From assembly GCA_001584585.1 (NCBI GenBank), contig LSYV01000002.1, positions 1,553,518-1,617,517 of the forward strand: a stretch of 64,000 bases of DNA, written 5' to 3'. The notes under the pieces were generated by a model. The model was not told the DNA's origin. It worked only from the letters and a program-made list of their open reading frames with translations, and ran no database searches. The position numbers were made by a program, and so were the translations under genes. Shown in pieces: positions 12,406-25,300 of the stretch (its first letter is position 1; the number at the start of each line of letters is the position of its first letter). The stretch is from Gonium pectorale (lineage: Eukaryota; Chlorophyta; Chlorophyceae; Chlamydomonadales; Volvocaceae).

Positions 12406-15400
12406 ATGGCACTCTCCGCGCTCTTGCGGTCCTCCCCCGCTAGCTGCTCTCGGCGCTGCCAGGCCGCGGCTCAGCTACGCTCGCATCCTGGAGGTGTCAG
12501 GCGTAGCACTCGGGCGTCACGGCTTGTGACGCGCGCACGAGGCGCGCAGCAAGCGCCGGGGAAGCAGTATGTCCTACAAAACGGAATGGTGGACTACTAC
12601 GAGGTCCTGGGGTGAGTAGTGCTGCAGGAAGCGCTTGCTGGGAGGCCAGTCCGCCGAAAGCGCGTGCCATTCTACTACGTTCCGGGCTTCCGGCTCTTGC
12701 CCTTATTGACTCTGGCGCTTCCGTTCTACAGTGTCGATGACGACGCGCCCAGTGATGAGATCAAGCGGGCGTATCGCGCGCTCGCGAAGTCCTGCCATCC
12801 CGACTATCTCGGAGACGCGGGACACAACATCTGCATTCTGCTGAACGAGGTAGGGATGCCGCCGTCGACTGTGTGCCGACGCCACATCCGTGCTGCGCAG
12901 TGACGGGGATGCATGAGTAGGGTTTACCGCCCGCCCGTGCCCCATCACGCAGGCCTACCAGGTGCTCTCCGACCCCGAGTCGCGGCAAGTGTACAATGCA
13001 AAGCTGGAGCAGGCGCTGATCGATGAGGACGACAAGTACACTGGTGGGTCTCGTTGGCACTGGGGGTAGGGTGCAAGTTCCGTGCGTTTGGGGCAGGATA
13101 CCCGTCGGGCGCAGAGGAGCCTACGGCCCCGGTTACATCATGCCTGCAGCACTGTCAGCATTGGCTGGCGCCTGGAGGTGTGGGCATGCGGCGGCACCTG
13201 AAAGACTCCCCCAATTGCGCAGCGCGCCGCTCTCAAGTCGGTTTGGCTGCCTGCAGGTGAACCGCTCAGCCGGTGGATGCCGACGGTGAAGCCAAAGATG
13301 GTCAGTAGTGTGCCGCAGCTCGGTGCTCGGCCGATACGGGGCTCTCGTTGGTGCTCATGCACCTTAGCATGCAATGGCCATGGCGAAGGGGTTGCTGCAC
13401 CAATCGGGTTGTACGGCTTGCGAGATCACTTGGTGTTGGAGACGAGAGACGCGCTGTGTCGTGAGCGAACTACCCGGCATGCAGACCCGCGCGTTTCCTG
13501 CCTACGCCCAGCTAGGTGGGCTGCCTCTGGCCTGACGTACGGCCCCCCCCTCACACGTCTTCTGCATTCAGGCCAAGAACAAGGACCCAGCGGAGCAGCG
13601 TGCGGTGTTTGTGGTGAGTCGCTTGTGCACGGTCGGGGACGTCCGTGGCTAGGAAAGGCAAGGAACGGNNNNNNNNNNNNNNNNNNNNGGCTGAAAGGCA
13701 CGGAAGGTCCGACAATCCGGGACTCCTCCGCCCGGCAAGCACGCGAATGCACGGACTCCCGTGACCGCCGCATCCGCTGATGTGTTGCGCTCTCCCTGTG
13801 CGTCACATTTATTGACTCCTGGCGTGGGTGGTCGGGGTCGGTCAACTTGCACGTGCAGGACGAGTTCACGTGCATCGGCTGCAAGCAGTGCGTCTGGTGC
13901 GCCAGCGCCACGTTCCGGATCGAGCCGGAGCATGGCCGCTCGCGCGTGTGGGCGCAGTGGCTGGACGACGAGGATAAGATTCAGGCTGCGATAGGTGGGC
14001 CGATGATTGGGCTCGAGTTTTCATGCTATGGGAGGTGGGGGGGGGTACGTGTGGTATCGGCACGAATTGTTGCATGGTAGGAAAGCTGAGGCACAAAGCG
14101 TTTCTGGCTTCCAAACGGTCTCGTGAACGGCATTTTACCGCAGGCTTGCCTTTCACCCCTGCGCGACCCAGTATCCGACATGCACTCCACTCAGGCCATG
14201 TCCATGGCTCACCATCCTTGCTGCTCGCCTGCTCCCTTGCCCTCGCAGAGTCGTGCCCCGTGAGCTGCATCCACTGGGTGAACAAGGCGGATCTGCCGGT
14301 GAGCCAGGACAGGGCGGCTGGGACGGGATAGGGTTCCTGGAGCTTTTTGCTCCATGGGCTGGAGCTGCCGGCGGGACCGGATCGTGACGTGGGATGGGGT
14401 CCCGGGATGGCTGCTGGAGCGCGCTGGGAAATTATCATCTGCTGACATTTAACATTCAGAGTCTGCCGGGTTGCCCCTCCCAGCCTCGTACTACACCTTG
14501 AGGCTGCTGCCGCTCTCGTTGCTACTGGTGCCCACGCTCCTCCTGTGCCGCGTACGACTAAATTTGGTGCGGCCATGCCGCCGGGCTGTTGTGGCCGTTG
14601 CTTTCCCCCCGTCAGGCCCTGGAGTTTGTGATGCAGCACAAGATGACGGAGCGCGTCAACGTGGGCGTCATGATGGCGGGGCAGGGCGCCTCGTTGGACG
14701 TGTTCGCGGCCACGGCGTCCTTTCTCAAGGAGCGCAAGCGCAAGGAGGAGGCGCGCGCGCGGGCGGCGAAGTACTACAGTCCGCAGCAGGAGGAGGCGCG
14801 CAGGTGAGGGAGCGGCGCGATTCGGTTGGGAGCACGCAGGCGCGAGTATGCGGCCTTGTGGAGGGGTGGGGGCGGGAAGGAGGTTGGGGTGGGTGGGCAC
14901 GGGGCGCTGCGGGTGGTGTTTCGGGGTGGGATGTATGAGGCTGTGCATATGGGTTGTGGGGTGGAATGCGGTGTGGACTCGCGAGAGCGGGTACGGCTGT
15001 AGCGGTGTGGAGGATGCGACAGAAGCAGCGAGAACTGGGTCCGCAGGTGCCTTCGCGCTGCTGAGCTGCTCCACTCCTGCCCAGTTTTGCATGCACCGTC
15101 GGGCTGGGCCTGGTAACTGCCGGGAGTGGTAGCACCATTGCAATCTCCGGGTATTCCGTGGCCATCGATATTCCTGCTCAGTAGGCCACTTGCACGGGCG
15201 GTCAGCTAGTGTTACGGATGTCTGTTACGTTGCCCACCGGTGTCTGCGTGTCCCATCCTGTCCCAGGCACGCCGCTGCCGAGCTGGCCAAGCAGCACTGG
15301 GGCTTCTTCGCGCAGTTCACGAGCGCTTTTGAGACGGCCTTCATGGGCATGAACCAGGTCGTGGTGAACGGCCAGGACACCGAGGAGCTGAAGCAGGTCA

Positions 15401-15785
15401 GGCGTGCGACACTCGGCAACAAAGCCACGCGTACATGCGCCGTGCTGCGAAGCAAAATCAAATGTCATGATCACGGAACAGGTTGCGCTGGATCTGCTCC
15501 GCACCTTCTCCCGCCGCCAAAGCTGCACGGTTTCGGGACGTGGGGTGCATATCATGTACCCAGTCGCTCCAGCCCTTCACGGTCGCCGGCCCCAGAGTCG
15601 CTAACAATCTGTTGTTCCGGACCTGGTATGCCGCGGCACTCGGCCCACAGGTTGGCCGCCGCAAGCGTGCGGATCGCGCGCGTTGGGACTGGTTGGAGCA
15701 GCAGCGCTCGCGGGGCGGCTGGATGGTGCCCCCGGAGAGGGCGCTGGTCCCGATCAGCGTGTACGCCGAGTCGCTGCGGGAGTGA
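12406..15785 (+). CDS. Chloroplast-type J-domain protein with ferredoxin domain, 10 exons, 379 aa
   Basis: Exons 12406-12611, 12732-12849, 12953-13043, 13257-13300, 13572-13613, 13859-13994, 14249-14298, 14616-14803, 15267-15396, 15651-15785; all phases agree (1,140 nt). Residues 1-55 are Ser/Arg/Ala-rich like a plastid transit peptide. The J domain spans about 62-128, with HPD at 91-93. A bacterial-type Fe-S domain follows at 168-230: C172-x2-C175-x2-C178-x2-C181, then ESCPVSC (C215, C219). A helical, charged C-terminal region of about 150 residues completes it. This domain order is that of the Chlamydomonas CDJ3-CDJ5 group (J domain plus 4Fe-4S ferredoxin, plastid HSP70 co-chaperones proposed to link Fe-S or redox state to HSP70B). 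I do not assign which CDJ. Intron 5 contains the N gap, which does not touch coding sequence. TGTAA at 16799-16803 may end a 1-kb 3' UTR. Confidence 0.9.
13669..13688. other. Assembly gap (20 N)
   Basis: Twenty unresolved bases inside intron 5 of the J-domain/ferredoxin gene. The true gap size may differ, so the intron length is uncertain, but neighbouring exons are intact. Confidence 0.99.
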
Positions 15786-16798
15786 ATCCGGGAATGCACG
15801 GCCGCAGGAGAGAGCGCAGGAATGTGTGCTTCTTTTGTGTGGGTTCAGAGGAGAGGTGAGAGGTGGCGGCAGGGGTGAGGTTGCGCCGTTAGCGTACTAG
15901 CCCGGGTGCTACGATGCTAGCTGCCCTTTTCGCCCTAAGAGAAAGAGGAGTGGTTCGGTTGTTGGGGTCCTAGCGCTTCCTCGTTTTGATTTTTATTCAC
16001 AGCGGCACCTGTGCCGCCGTGGGCTCGCCGCTTCCTCGCTCCCGCTCGCTGAATGGGTGTTTTCCAGACAACGCCACGTGTCCTTTTTGTATGATATTGA
16101 TGCAGCTTGGGTGGTCGTTGGGGGTAAGGTGTGGCCGCGGCAGCCGCCAGGCCCTCAGGGCGTTTGTGCAGAGCCATGTTAAGGCCTGCACAACAAGCTA
16201 AGTGACGCACACGCCCTGCATTGTCCCATGAAGCGCTGCCTTTCGGCCGTGGTCTCGAGCTCTATCTTCGCAATAGTGCACACACCTCCAATGTGTGTCT
16301 AGAGTGATTGCAGGAGAGCGTATGCGTGCCAAACCTAAAATTTGCATGCTTCGCGGCATTCCCTTATCAAGAGAAGAAAATCTTTCTAGTATGAACTGCT
16401 GCGCCTCTGTGTTTTCTGTGTGTGCATGTGCTTGTTCGTGCATTCTGTAGGAGAGAATTGTGTGTGCCGACGCGTCTCTTTCGTTTAATTGTTATTGTTG
16501 GAGCGGTACAGACGAGCGATCTGAGTGGTGTCTGTGCCAACCGCCATTTCGTCTCAAGTGTTGTGTGTGCGGCCGATTTACTGCCAATGATGCAAGTGTG
16601 TTGGGGCGATGGTGACCTTCGCACTCGTGGGGTGGAGGGTGGAGTGGTGCCTTGAACCGGCATTGATCAACTACCAATTTCCTGTGCCTCCACCGCTCAG
16701 GTGGGAGTTTCGCGGGTGATCAATCCAAGCTAATAAGTTGCGTTGGCCGTTGTCGTTGCACGTAGGACGCGTCTTAGATCAATAAAGGGCTGGATGTG

Positions 16799-16803
16799 TG
16801 TAA
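16799..16803 (+). terminator. Possible TGTAA signal, J-domain/ferredoxin gene
   Basis: First TGTAA noticed on the plus strand after the stop at 15785, giving a 3' UTR of about 1 kb; an AATAAA lies about 15 bp upstream of it. Confidence 0.3.
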
Positions 16804-17104
16804 GGTGTTGAATTGCAATGCCACTATGATACGGACCTAGGCAGTACAGTGCCACAGCTAACCACCGCCGCCACATTCGCGTAGTCACACTACTGCAGAA
16901 GCATACGGTAGTCACGCTCGGGCGCCACAGCCATCAGCCCCATGCAGCCGATTGGATTCACGGTCATTCACCCATGCTTGTTAATGCCTAATGGGATTTT
17001 TGAACTGTCCTGTGCACGACCCAGTCTCCACTCCTCAGCCTCACTGCACTCCAGTCCCTAACTCCATCGCTATTTGCTAACCCTGTCGCTGCTGTCGCCA
17101 TCCT

Positions 17105-17267
17105 CCTGCCAGCCCTGATACTCGGGGAAAACACCCCGACATTGTGCTGGCAATATTTTGGCAGGCCATCTGTGGATTGCCACAGATCAGTTGCCTCGTC
17201 CGAGCCCGTACCAACCCGGCACACACTTCATTAAAAAATTCCCAGGGTGTTTTCCCCGAGTGGCAGG
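17105..17267. mobile_element. 163-bp inverted-repeat element (MITE-like)
   Basis: Left arm CCTGCCA plus ACTCGGGGAAAACACCC (17120-17136) is repeated inverted at 17245-17267, with an 8-bp interruption in the left arm. The interior carries a further hairpin (17168-17175 with 17180-17187). No coding capacity. Target-site duplications are not obvious. Confidence 0.6.
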
Positions 17268-19000
17268 TCAGTACATTTCTTTGCGAGGGTTGGTGCAGGT
17301 GAGGACGTCCGCCTGGGCAGGCCCACGCTCGCAAGGCCACCTGTCTGCCCGCGTGTTGGGCCGTGTGGGTGGGCAACGGAACCCACATGTCCATACCATG
17401 TTCGACTATCTAGCAGCGCTTACACGGCGAACGGTGCGCTTCAGTACTGCTTGCACGTTGCGGGTCGACAACAACCACAACAAGGCCGTCACACATCGTA
17501 TGCAATTCGGTGTCAGCGACGCGACACGTGTCCCTTCGTAGCTACCCGGCCCCATGCCCCCATCCCCCAGTCCGTAGTGAGTGGTTCGCAGCTCGTGGCT
17601 CGTGCTTAAGCAGACGTACCAATGCCACCAGATCCAAACCCACCATACTGAAGAGACTTCCCCGTTTCTGGTTCTCTTTTTGAAGAGACAAGTGCTACAA
17701 GCACGCGAGCCATGCAGCTCGTCCTCGGCCCGCGCTGTCCACCACGCAGGGCGGGCGGGCAAAAAAGAGAGAAACCTGCAACGGGCGCGGTGTACAACCC
17801 ACCCGTTTTGGGGGAGAGGGGGAATCGGGGCAAATTACGCGACATGTGCGAGGCGGGGTGCAAAGTCTCCGAGTACCGCCATAGGCGGGGAGACTTCGCA
17901 GTCAGCTCACGAGCCAGCCAGCAGGTCCACCAGACACTACTGCGGAAACACAGTCACGCTGGAGGACACGGCCATCGGCTCCATATGGCCACACATTGCC
18001 GCGTGGTCACATGCTTATTAATGGCGAATGGCAAGCGTATGTATGGTATGTGTGTTTGACTGTCAATCCGCCATGTGTGAGATCAGAGTCGGGTGTTTGC
18101 ATCTGCTAGCCGGGCTGCGAAGTGGGATGAGGGTCTAAGTATGCGCCTGTTTCACAAGGGTTCACTCGTACTCAGCTGATGCACGGGTGCATACCTGTGA
18201 CCATTACAAGAAAGCGAGTGAAGCGGGTCACGTTTGCAGCATTGCCCCTCCCGTTACAAGCCAACCAGAACCCAAGCCAACCGGCCAAGTCTGACATGCC
18301 AAAGACCAGTCCGGTCAAAACACACATGCACAGCTCCAAAACACCTTAAGTACCTGCAAGCAGAGACAGCGTTCTTATTCACCGCAGGGGGACGCCTGGG
18401 TGGTGTTATCCCGAGGCCTAAACCGGAGGCTTTCCAAGCCACTAGGACCTCGGAACAAGCACCTACGTAGCTACGTTGTAATCGGCGAGAATAGCCTACA
18501 CCAGCTTCACACCTCCCTTAAGACACAACAGCCGTACACCCGTGTGGGTACACTCTCGTGGAACGCAGGAAACCTCGGTTTCCATATACTACGCTACGCT
18601 CCGTAAGGAAACCGTCGAGGATCTGTCAAATGACCCACGGGTCTCTGCCTTTAGGCGGATGTCACATAACATAAAGTAGCTGCTGGTGCGTTGCAGACAC
18701 ATGGCACACGCTCCTGTTCATTTGACCAGCATCGGTTCAATTGTGTTATCCCTGTACACCTCTCCTCTGTAGTGGCTGTACGGTATGCACAGCTCTGTAC
18801 AACGTGTGCATGGTTGGGTGCTATGGATGCCAGGTATAAATCGAATCTCCAATTAGGATTAAATAAGAAAGTTAAACTGGGGGAAGATGGACTTCTGTAC
18901 GGCTGGACATTAGCTGGATACATTAAAATCTTGAGTGTGCAGATTACGGATTGCATATGCAATGAACATGCGTGAAGGCAGGTCAGCTTCAGCCTGAACG

Positions 19001-19005
19001 TTACA
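19001..19005 (-). terminator. TGTAA polyadenylation signal, ELIP gene
   Basis: TGTAA on the minus strand, about 490 nt beyond the ELIP stop codon; a usual 3' UTR length for algal genes. Confidence 0.45.
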
Positions 19006-19492
19006 TTGATGCCTTCATTGTTGGCAACCTCTCCAGAACTGTCCGTACGTTAATTTTGACGTTTGCGATCTGCTCAGGCAATGCCTGGACAAAGAATTCG
19101 GTCATGACAGGGAAAACAATGAGTAAAAAAAGTATTCTCTCGTAAGCCACTCCGAACACGAATCAAGCACAGAAGCACACCGCTCACGGTCTCAGCCAGG
19201 TGACGCAATGCGGGTCACCCGCACGGGGTCCACATACAAGGGGTATTCACACACAGCGGTGTGTGACTCAATACATCCAAGCAAGAATGAGTGAAACAGG
19301 GAAACCAACAAACATTGCCGCAAAACAATCCGAAGATATGGACCCAGATGCATCAGCGCGCTGGGTCCATACTCTCCCTCTCCGCACTCTCGAAGCTCTC
19401 GCGCAGACCTGCAAAACACTTATCACTTATCGCTCAATCGCACACGCTCATATTAAGTAACCCGCCGCCTGCTCCCCTGACTCAACCGCTTT

Positions 19493-20439
19493 TCAGCCCA
19501 GCAGCGCAGAGCCCTTGACCAGCTCAACGATCAGCAGGCCAGCAAAGCCCATCTGGGCCACGCGGCCAACGATCTTCTCCAGACCGGGCGTGAAGGGCCC
19601 AAAGGAGCGTGAGTCCACCTCCAGGTTGCCCACCAGCTTGGGCACCAGGGTGGCCATGGTCGTCAGGGCGACCACAGCGCCGAAGAGGAGCGTGGCCGAG
19701 CCAATGGGGGCCTCAAGCAGGTCCCCGTCAGCGTAGCGGCCAGCAATCTGGGACCAGACGGCCTGGTGTGTGAGCGCCTCCGACACGACGGCGGCAACGA
19801 AGCCCAGCATGGCGGCACGGCCGTTGATGGCCTCTGCAGAAGGGAAGGAAAGCGCGCAACGCGGTTGGTTGAGGAGGATTTCAACGCAGAGGGACGGTAC
19901 ATATTCAGTCGTGCAGGGGATCACGTCAGGTGGGTGACGCTCGACGGAGTAGGGTAGGTGGGTGCACGAGCCTGGCCGAGCGCTGGACATCGGGATGCCT
20001 TTCCCCCTTACGACGAGCAAGTGCACGATTAAGAAGTCGTCAGCGGCGCACCACGTACCTTGCGTAGTGCTAAGGACGTTCAGCTGGCCAGCGGGGGCCT
20101 CAAACTCCCCAGCAGCGGAGAGCAGCGGAGCGGGAGCAGCGGCCTTGGGAGCCTCAGCCGGGGCGGGGCTGGAGGTCGGTGCGGACTCCTCCTTCTGCTC
20201 ACCGAACGGGTGGGGGCAAACACAACAATTATGGTGATTGTATACAAGCGGTAAGTACTTCAGCTCGGTTAGCATCAAGCATTTGTAATTCTAACGCACA
20301 CAGCATACATGTCCATCCATGGCCGGACCGCGGCTTGACGCATCCTCACCGGCAGCTGTGCCCGGATCACGAAGGTGCGGCGACTACGGGAGACGCAGGG
20401 CACGGCCACACGGCGACCAGCAATCAGAGTGGCCTGCAT
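19493..20439 (-). CDS. ELIP: Early light-inducible protein (ELIP), 3 exons, 188 aa
   Basis: Exons 20439-20350, 20194-20059, 19833-19493 (567 nt, phases 0/1). Exon 1 encodes MQATLIAGRRVAVPC and an Arg/Ser-rich plastid transit peptide. Exon 2 is an Ala/Pro-rich linker. Exon 3 carries three membrane helices: helix I at 76-96 with the chlorophyll-binding motif EAINGRAAMLGF, helix II at about 120-142, and helix III at about 161-182 with EKIVGRVAQMGF. The paired ExxxGR motifs in helices I and III are the LHC/ELIP signature. ELIPs are thylakoid proteins induced by high light that bind free chlorophyll and protect against photo-oxidation. A TATA-like box lies 118 bp upstream of the ATG (20563-20557), and a TGTAA signal at 19005-19001 is the likely polyadenylation site. 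Confidence 0.92.
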
Positions 20440-22341
20440 TTTTAAGATACTTGAAGCGTAGTAGTGGAAAAGGTGTAGGCTGTGTAGTTAAACACAATTT
20501 GTGAAGGATGCACTTGGCCTACAAGAACTCTATAACTTAATGCGGCAGGGAAAGGATTTTATACTCGTCGCCGTCACTGCGTCCCAACGCGAGGTCAGGA
20601 GCGCGCGACGATCCAGGTCCAGAGAACGGTTGGACGAGCGAGTCGGGACAACCACAAACAAGGAAAGGCGCACGACGGGAAACTACCGGTACTGCCCCAC
20701 ATTACACGCGAGGAGGAGGAGAATGTTGCAAAGTAAGTCCTGTGGCAGCCACGCCTCCGCGCAGCCTGCTCGAGAGTCTCTTGTCGGCATGCCAATTTGC
20801 ATACTCACAAGGGTCTGCTGCGCAGCATGTAACTACACATCTTTGCAACTCCCATTCTGGCGCGTGTACGAATGCATGATGATTGTGAAAGTCCCAAACT
20901 ATCCCCAGCTATACAGGCCGTAAAACCCGACACCCCCCTTTCTCCCTCGCCCATGTGGTGTGTGGTTGGCCGTGGCAGGGGTTGTGAGTAACCACGTCTT
21001 GTTGAGGACCCATGAGCACCCACGGGCGTGCGACGTGCTCTGCACACACGCTTCAACGACCATGATGCAGATATGCACGATGGCTGGTTAGATAGGGTAC
21101 AGACTGTATAGGAACGGACGCTGCGATGGGGATTGCTGCTGTTACATCCTTGTGGTCGGGTATGGGCACGCCATGGGCACACGCTGTGCCGAAAGCCACA
21201 TGCTGACATGCTATTGAAGCAAGGGCCGTGAACCTCGATGGCCCTAAGAACCAATTGCACAGGACCGGATGCTGGCCTTTAATAAGCCGGAAAGCGTCTT
21301 GCGGGTGCACGCAAGGCTGATGCACATCCGCGGGTGTCTTCCCCCGTGGGTACCACTCCAGGGTTCGTGGGCGGGTCGCCTGAGTCCACGCGCAAAGTAC
21401 ACGTTTGGTCATGGGCGTTTGACTTGAAACGCTGCAATGAGGGACAGAGGGAGCCACATCTCCCTGGCCATGCACACCCGAAGGCACGACGTTTCCACTG
21501 GGGCGGGCGGGCGGCTTCATTTCCGGCCCAACAGCAGGAGTGGTACGGTACCCTAGCAACACTGCTACACTGGGTTAGAGGGTGTTTCTCGGGCCTCCTT
21601 AGAGCGCCGCTAACGATGCTCCCTAGGATGCTCCACATTTTGATTTAGAGAAAACCTGCAGAGACAGAGGAGCCCGCCTCTACGGTCATGAACAGTCGTG
21701 CACTGTCAAGACCGTGGGCCCGCTGCAAATCCCACCGCCGGTAGCTGCCACGCGTAAACCATGAGATGCCTGGTTGGACAAGTATCAGGCTTTCCTGCTG
21801 AGGTATCCTAGGGGCATGTTTCCGCAAAACTACAAGAAATAGGAGGTAACCAAACTAGGGGTGCCAGCAAGGTATGGGTGAAAGCAAGGCAAATCCAGGA
21901 AGTAGGGGCTAAAAAGGGAGTAAGGGCTTGGCTTGGTTACGTTTAGCCCCTTACAGTGGGCGACCACGTTGCGTATCGAGCGTGTCGCAGCGTCGCGAAC
22001 ACGAGACGAGAGTGTGGTTCCGCTCCAGCGCCAACTGTCCTTAAACATCCGAATCACAATTGCCCTCAATTAAAAATGTGCACTTCGGGATATCGCTTCG
22101 GCTACCTGTCGAGGGCGTCGAAGCGAGGTGTCCAAGGTTCGGTCCTCGACCCTTGGGTCTGTCAATCAATACTTAAGCCGCGCATTGGGCCACTTCAAGC
22201 CACACAGGATAAATTGACACACAACTGCTGCCAAAGACAGTGCAAGCCTTGCATTCTTGTGCACAGGAAGGCACCTCTTGCACTCCGCGAGTTGATCGTC
22301 ACCCTTCGCTCTACCAGAGTCTCTCAGCAACCCACCTGAAA
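20440..22341. other. Spacer upstream of ELIP and KCS, 1.9 kb
   Basis: Divergent region holding the ELIP promoter and whatever lies 5' of KCS. I searched it for an exon encoding the usual KCS N-terminal membrane helices and found none. Otherwise nothing recognised. Confidence 0.55.
20557..20563 (-). promoter_or_regulatory. TATA-like box of the ELIP gene
   Basis: TATAAAA on the minus strand, 118 bp upstream of the ELIP start codon, preceded by GAG. Spacing would allow a 5' UTR of about 85-90 nt. Assignment is by position and sequence only. Confidence 0.5.
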
Positions 22342-25300
22342 ATGACCAGCAAGGTGTATCTGCTCGGTGAGTGGGAAGTTGGTTGGGTCGTCAGCTGAGG
22401 CCGCGACAACGTTGGCGAGCCGACCGCCTCCCCTCCCGACATACCTCCGCAGACTTCTACTGCTACAAGCCCCCAGAGGAGCTCGTCGTGTCGATGGTGG
22501 ATGTTGACGTGGCCTGGAACGAGCGACGGAAGCATGAGGGCAGCGTGAGTCCTGAAATTTAGCAGAGTTCGGGTGGCTGTGCGCACTCGGGCGTTGCTGC
22601 GCTGCTTGCAATGCGATAGGCCCTCTCTCTGGGGCCACCTGTGGTCACGACGCGGGCGCGGCCGACGAGGGATGGGGTTGTGACCCACGGGGCGGCGACC
22701 CAAGTCGGGAAGCGCTTGCCTAGATAGGTTGCGTGGGTCGCCTGGGACTCTTTGCGAACTAAGCCTTCGAGGACAATCAGCCCAGGGGCCGTGGACGCGC
22801 TCACATGCACCTGTGCAAAGGCACAAAGCGGAAGAGCGTCCGTGCGTTGGAGCGGGTTCTTTGCAGTGTTTCCTTTTTGGCGTGGTTTCTGTCGTCCTTG
22901 GCGGGCCGCATTACCAACGCGAGCTTCGCGCTGCGCGCATGTACATTTTCTCTTGCCCGGCTACTGTCTGCCGTGGCTGGTTCTGCGTTGCAGAACCCTG
23001 CTCGACACTGCCACGGGTCCTCCTCCGCCGGGGCCCTCGGGTACAGTCATGCCCCGCCACACGACACCTAGCCTAAGGATTCTTGTTGATAGAAGGCAGG
23101 CACGTGAGGGACATCATGGACGTGAGCACACTCAGCCTCGCGCTTGAGTTACGTGCCACTTCCCCTTCAGCCGACACGCACATAACCTGCATCTCCCTCA
23201 CGGGCGCAAATGCCCTGCGCATCCCTCACGGGCGCAAATGCCCTGCGCCAACACAGATTTTTACCAAGGGCAACAACATCTCCGCCGAGGATGCCGCCAA
23301 GGCCGATGCAGAGGCTCAGGACATTATCGATTTCCAGTACCGCGTCTGGCAGCGTGCAGGCCTATCCGACAACGCAACCTACCTGCCCAAGGCCATCCAC
23401 CCCAAGTTCTGCGGCAACAATCCGCGCACCGACATGGACGCGGCGGCGGAGGAGTGCCGCATGGCCGTGTGCGGCGCGGTGGAGGGCGTCCTGAAGCAGG
23501 TACGGCGGCGCACGGCAGCGAGGTGGTGTGTGGGTGCGGCTGTGGATGAATGGATGAGGCTATTTAGCTGGAGCTCTGTGGAAGCCGGCGGGTGGGCACT
23601 GGGCAGCAGGGCGGGAGGCGCTGTCGCGGTGGATGTGGTCGTGGCAAGTGTAACATCGGGTGCGGATCGGGTGTGGGCTGCCCGCTGGCTCCTGTTTCTT
23701 AGTATTTCCCCCCCCAGTCCTAACCGCGCCCGAGCCGTGCGTACGCCTCCCACCTCCTTCCCTTCCCTGTCGCAGACTGGCCTGCGCGCCACCGATATCG
23801 ACATCCTCATCTCCACCTGCTCCATCTACTGCCCCACACCCTCCATGGCTTCCATGATCGTCAACGCCTTCAAGATGCGCAAGGACATTGAGGCCTGGCA
23901 CCTGGGCGGCATGGGCTGCGCCAACGGAGTGGTGGCCGTCAACCTTGCGGCCGACCTGCTAAAGGTACGGCCGTGGTGCGGCCGTACGGCAGTGGTGCAG
24001 CGTGGGGCGCGTTGTGCGCGTGCCCCTTGTGCCCGCGGCATCGTGTCTGCCTTCTGTCCACATAACATCTGTCCAACGACAAATGAAAAAACAGGGATGG
24101 CAAACAGGGAAGGTCATACACACCCGGGGGTGTGGTGTTTCCAGCAGGGTGCCAGTGCAGGGCATGGCGGGCGAGGGCGACGAGCAGACGGGCCCTCCCG
24201 GTGTGGACCAGCAGTATAGTTGCCTGACGATGTGTGGTGGTAGAGGGCCCGTCCAGCGGTGCGGTCGACGATGTTACCAGTCCATCGGAGGCCAGCGGTT
24301 ACTAGTCTTGAGGTTCCCAGCCCACACCCCCGGACCGCCGAGTGGCGTAATACGAGACCTGAAATGGACGACAGATCCGCCCATGCCGTCCACGCCCCAT
24401 CCCCGCCTGCGTCACTGACCCCATCCCCGCCCTCGCCACTGCCCCGCTCTCCACAGGCGCACCCTGGCAAGATCGCGCTGTTCGTGACCAACGAGACCAC
24501 CACGCCCTGCTTCTACAAGGGCCGCGACAAGCACCGGCTGGTTACCAACGTGCTGTTCCGCATGGGCGCTGCCGCCTCCATCCTCACCAACAAGCCCAGC
24601 CTGGCGCGCAAGGCCAAGTACTCGCTGGAGCACCGCGTGCGTGTGCACATGGGCGCGTCCGACCCGGCATACAAGTGAGCAGAGGGTGTGGCATTGGGGA
24701 GAGCGACCGGGCCGTTGGGGCTGTTCGGATGGAGGAGCACGTGGGTGCCGTCGGGCAGACATTGGTGAGGGGGCGGGAGTGGCTTGCCTGCTTGCTTGCT
24801 TGCTATAAAAGGCCGTGTCATATGTGGCTGGGGTGCAGCCGTGGAGGCAAGTAGGTTGGGCCGGGCGCACAGCAGCAGCGGCGTGTGGTTGGAGTAATTG
24901 GCGACGGCCCGGGTTTGTCGCGAGGCCGTCGGACTCTCTGGCATGTGGTGATGGGGCCTAATCCCGTCTTGGCGCGTTGGCGGCGCTGCTCGGGATGCAA
25001 CCTTGCCAATGACAGCCATTAGACACTGCCGCTTGCCCACGAAGCCGCACTCCCGCCACGTGGGCATCGCAAAACCCCGCGCCCCGCGGCCGCAGGTGCA
25101 TCTGGTACGGCCCCGACTCGGAGGGCCTCAACGGCATCTACCTAGGCCTGGACGTGGTCAAGGAGGCGTCCAAGGGCCTCACGCTGGCCATGACCAAGGT
25201 ACGTCGGGCACAAGCCCGCATCGCGCCGGACATGGCGTTCCCGTCGCTAGCTAGCTTTGCACAGCGGAACCAACCGTCCGGTTTACAATCGAGATGAGCT

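Larger units (their letters stand above)
15786..19492. other. Gene-poor spacer, 3.7 kb
   Basis: Lies between the convergent J-domain/ferredoxin and ELIP genes. It holds their 3' UTRs, the inverted-repeat element at 17105-17267 and candidate polyadenylation signals. No frame resembles a known protein and no tRNA was recognised. Confidence 0.6.

Noticed and set aside
20501..20923. 140-codon frame upstream of ELIP as a small gene
   Set aside because: Overlaps the ELIP promoter with its TATA box on the other strand, has no homology, and is Arg/Ser-rich without pattern.
22120..22165. GGTTCGGTCC within a small hairpin, possible tRNA end
   Set aside because: No cloverleaf could be formed upstream; it is an isolated hairpin.
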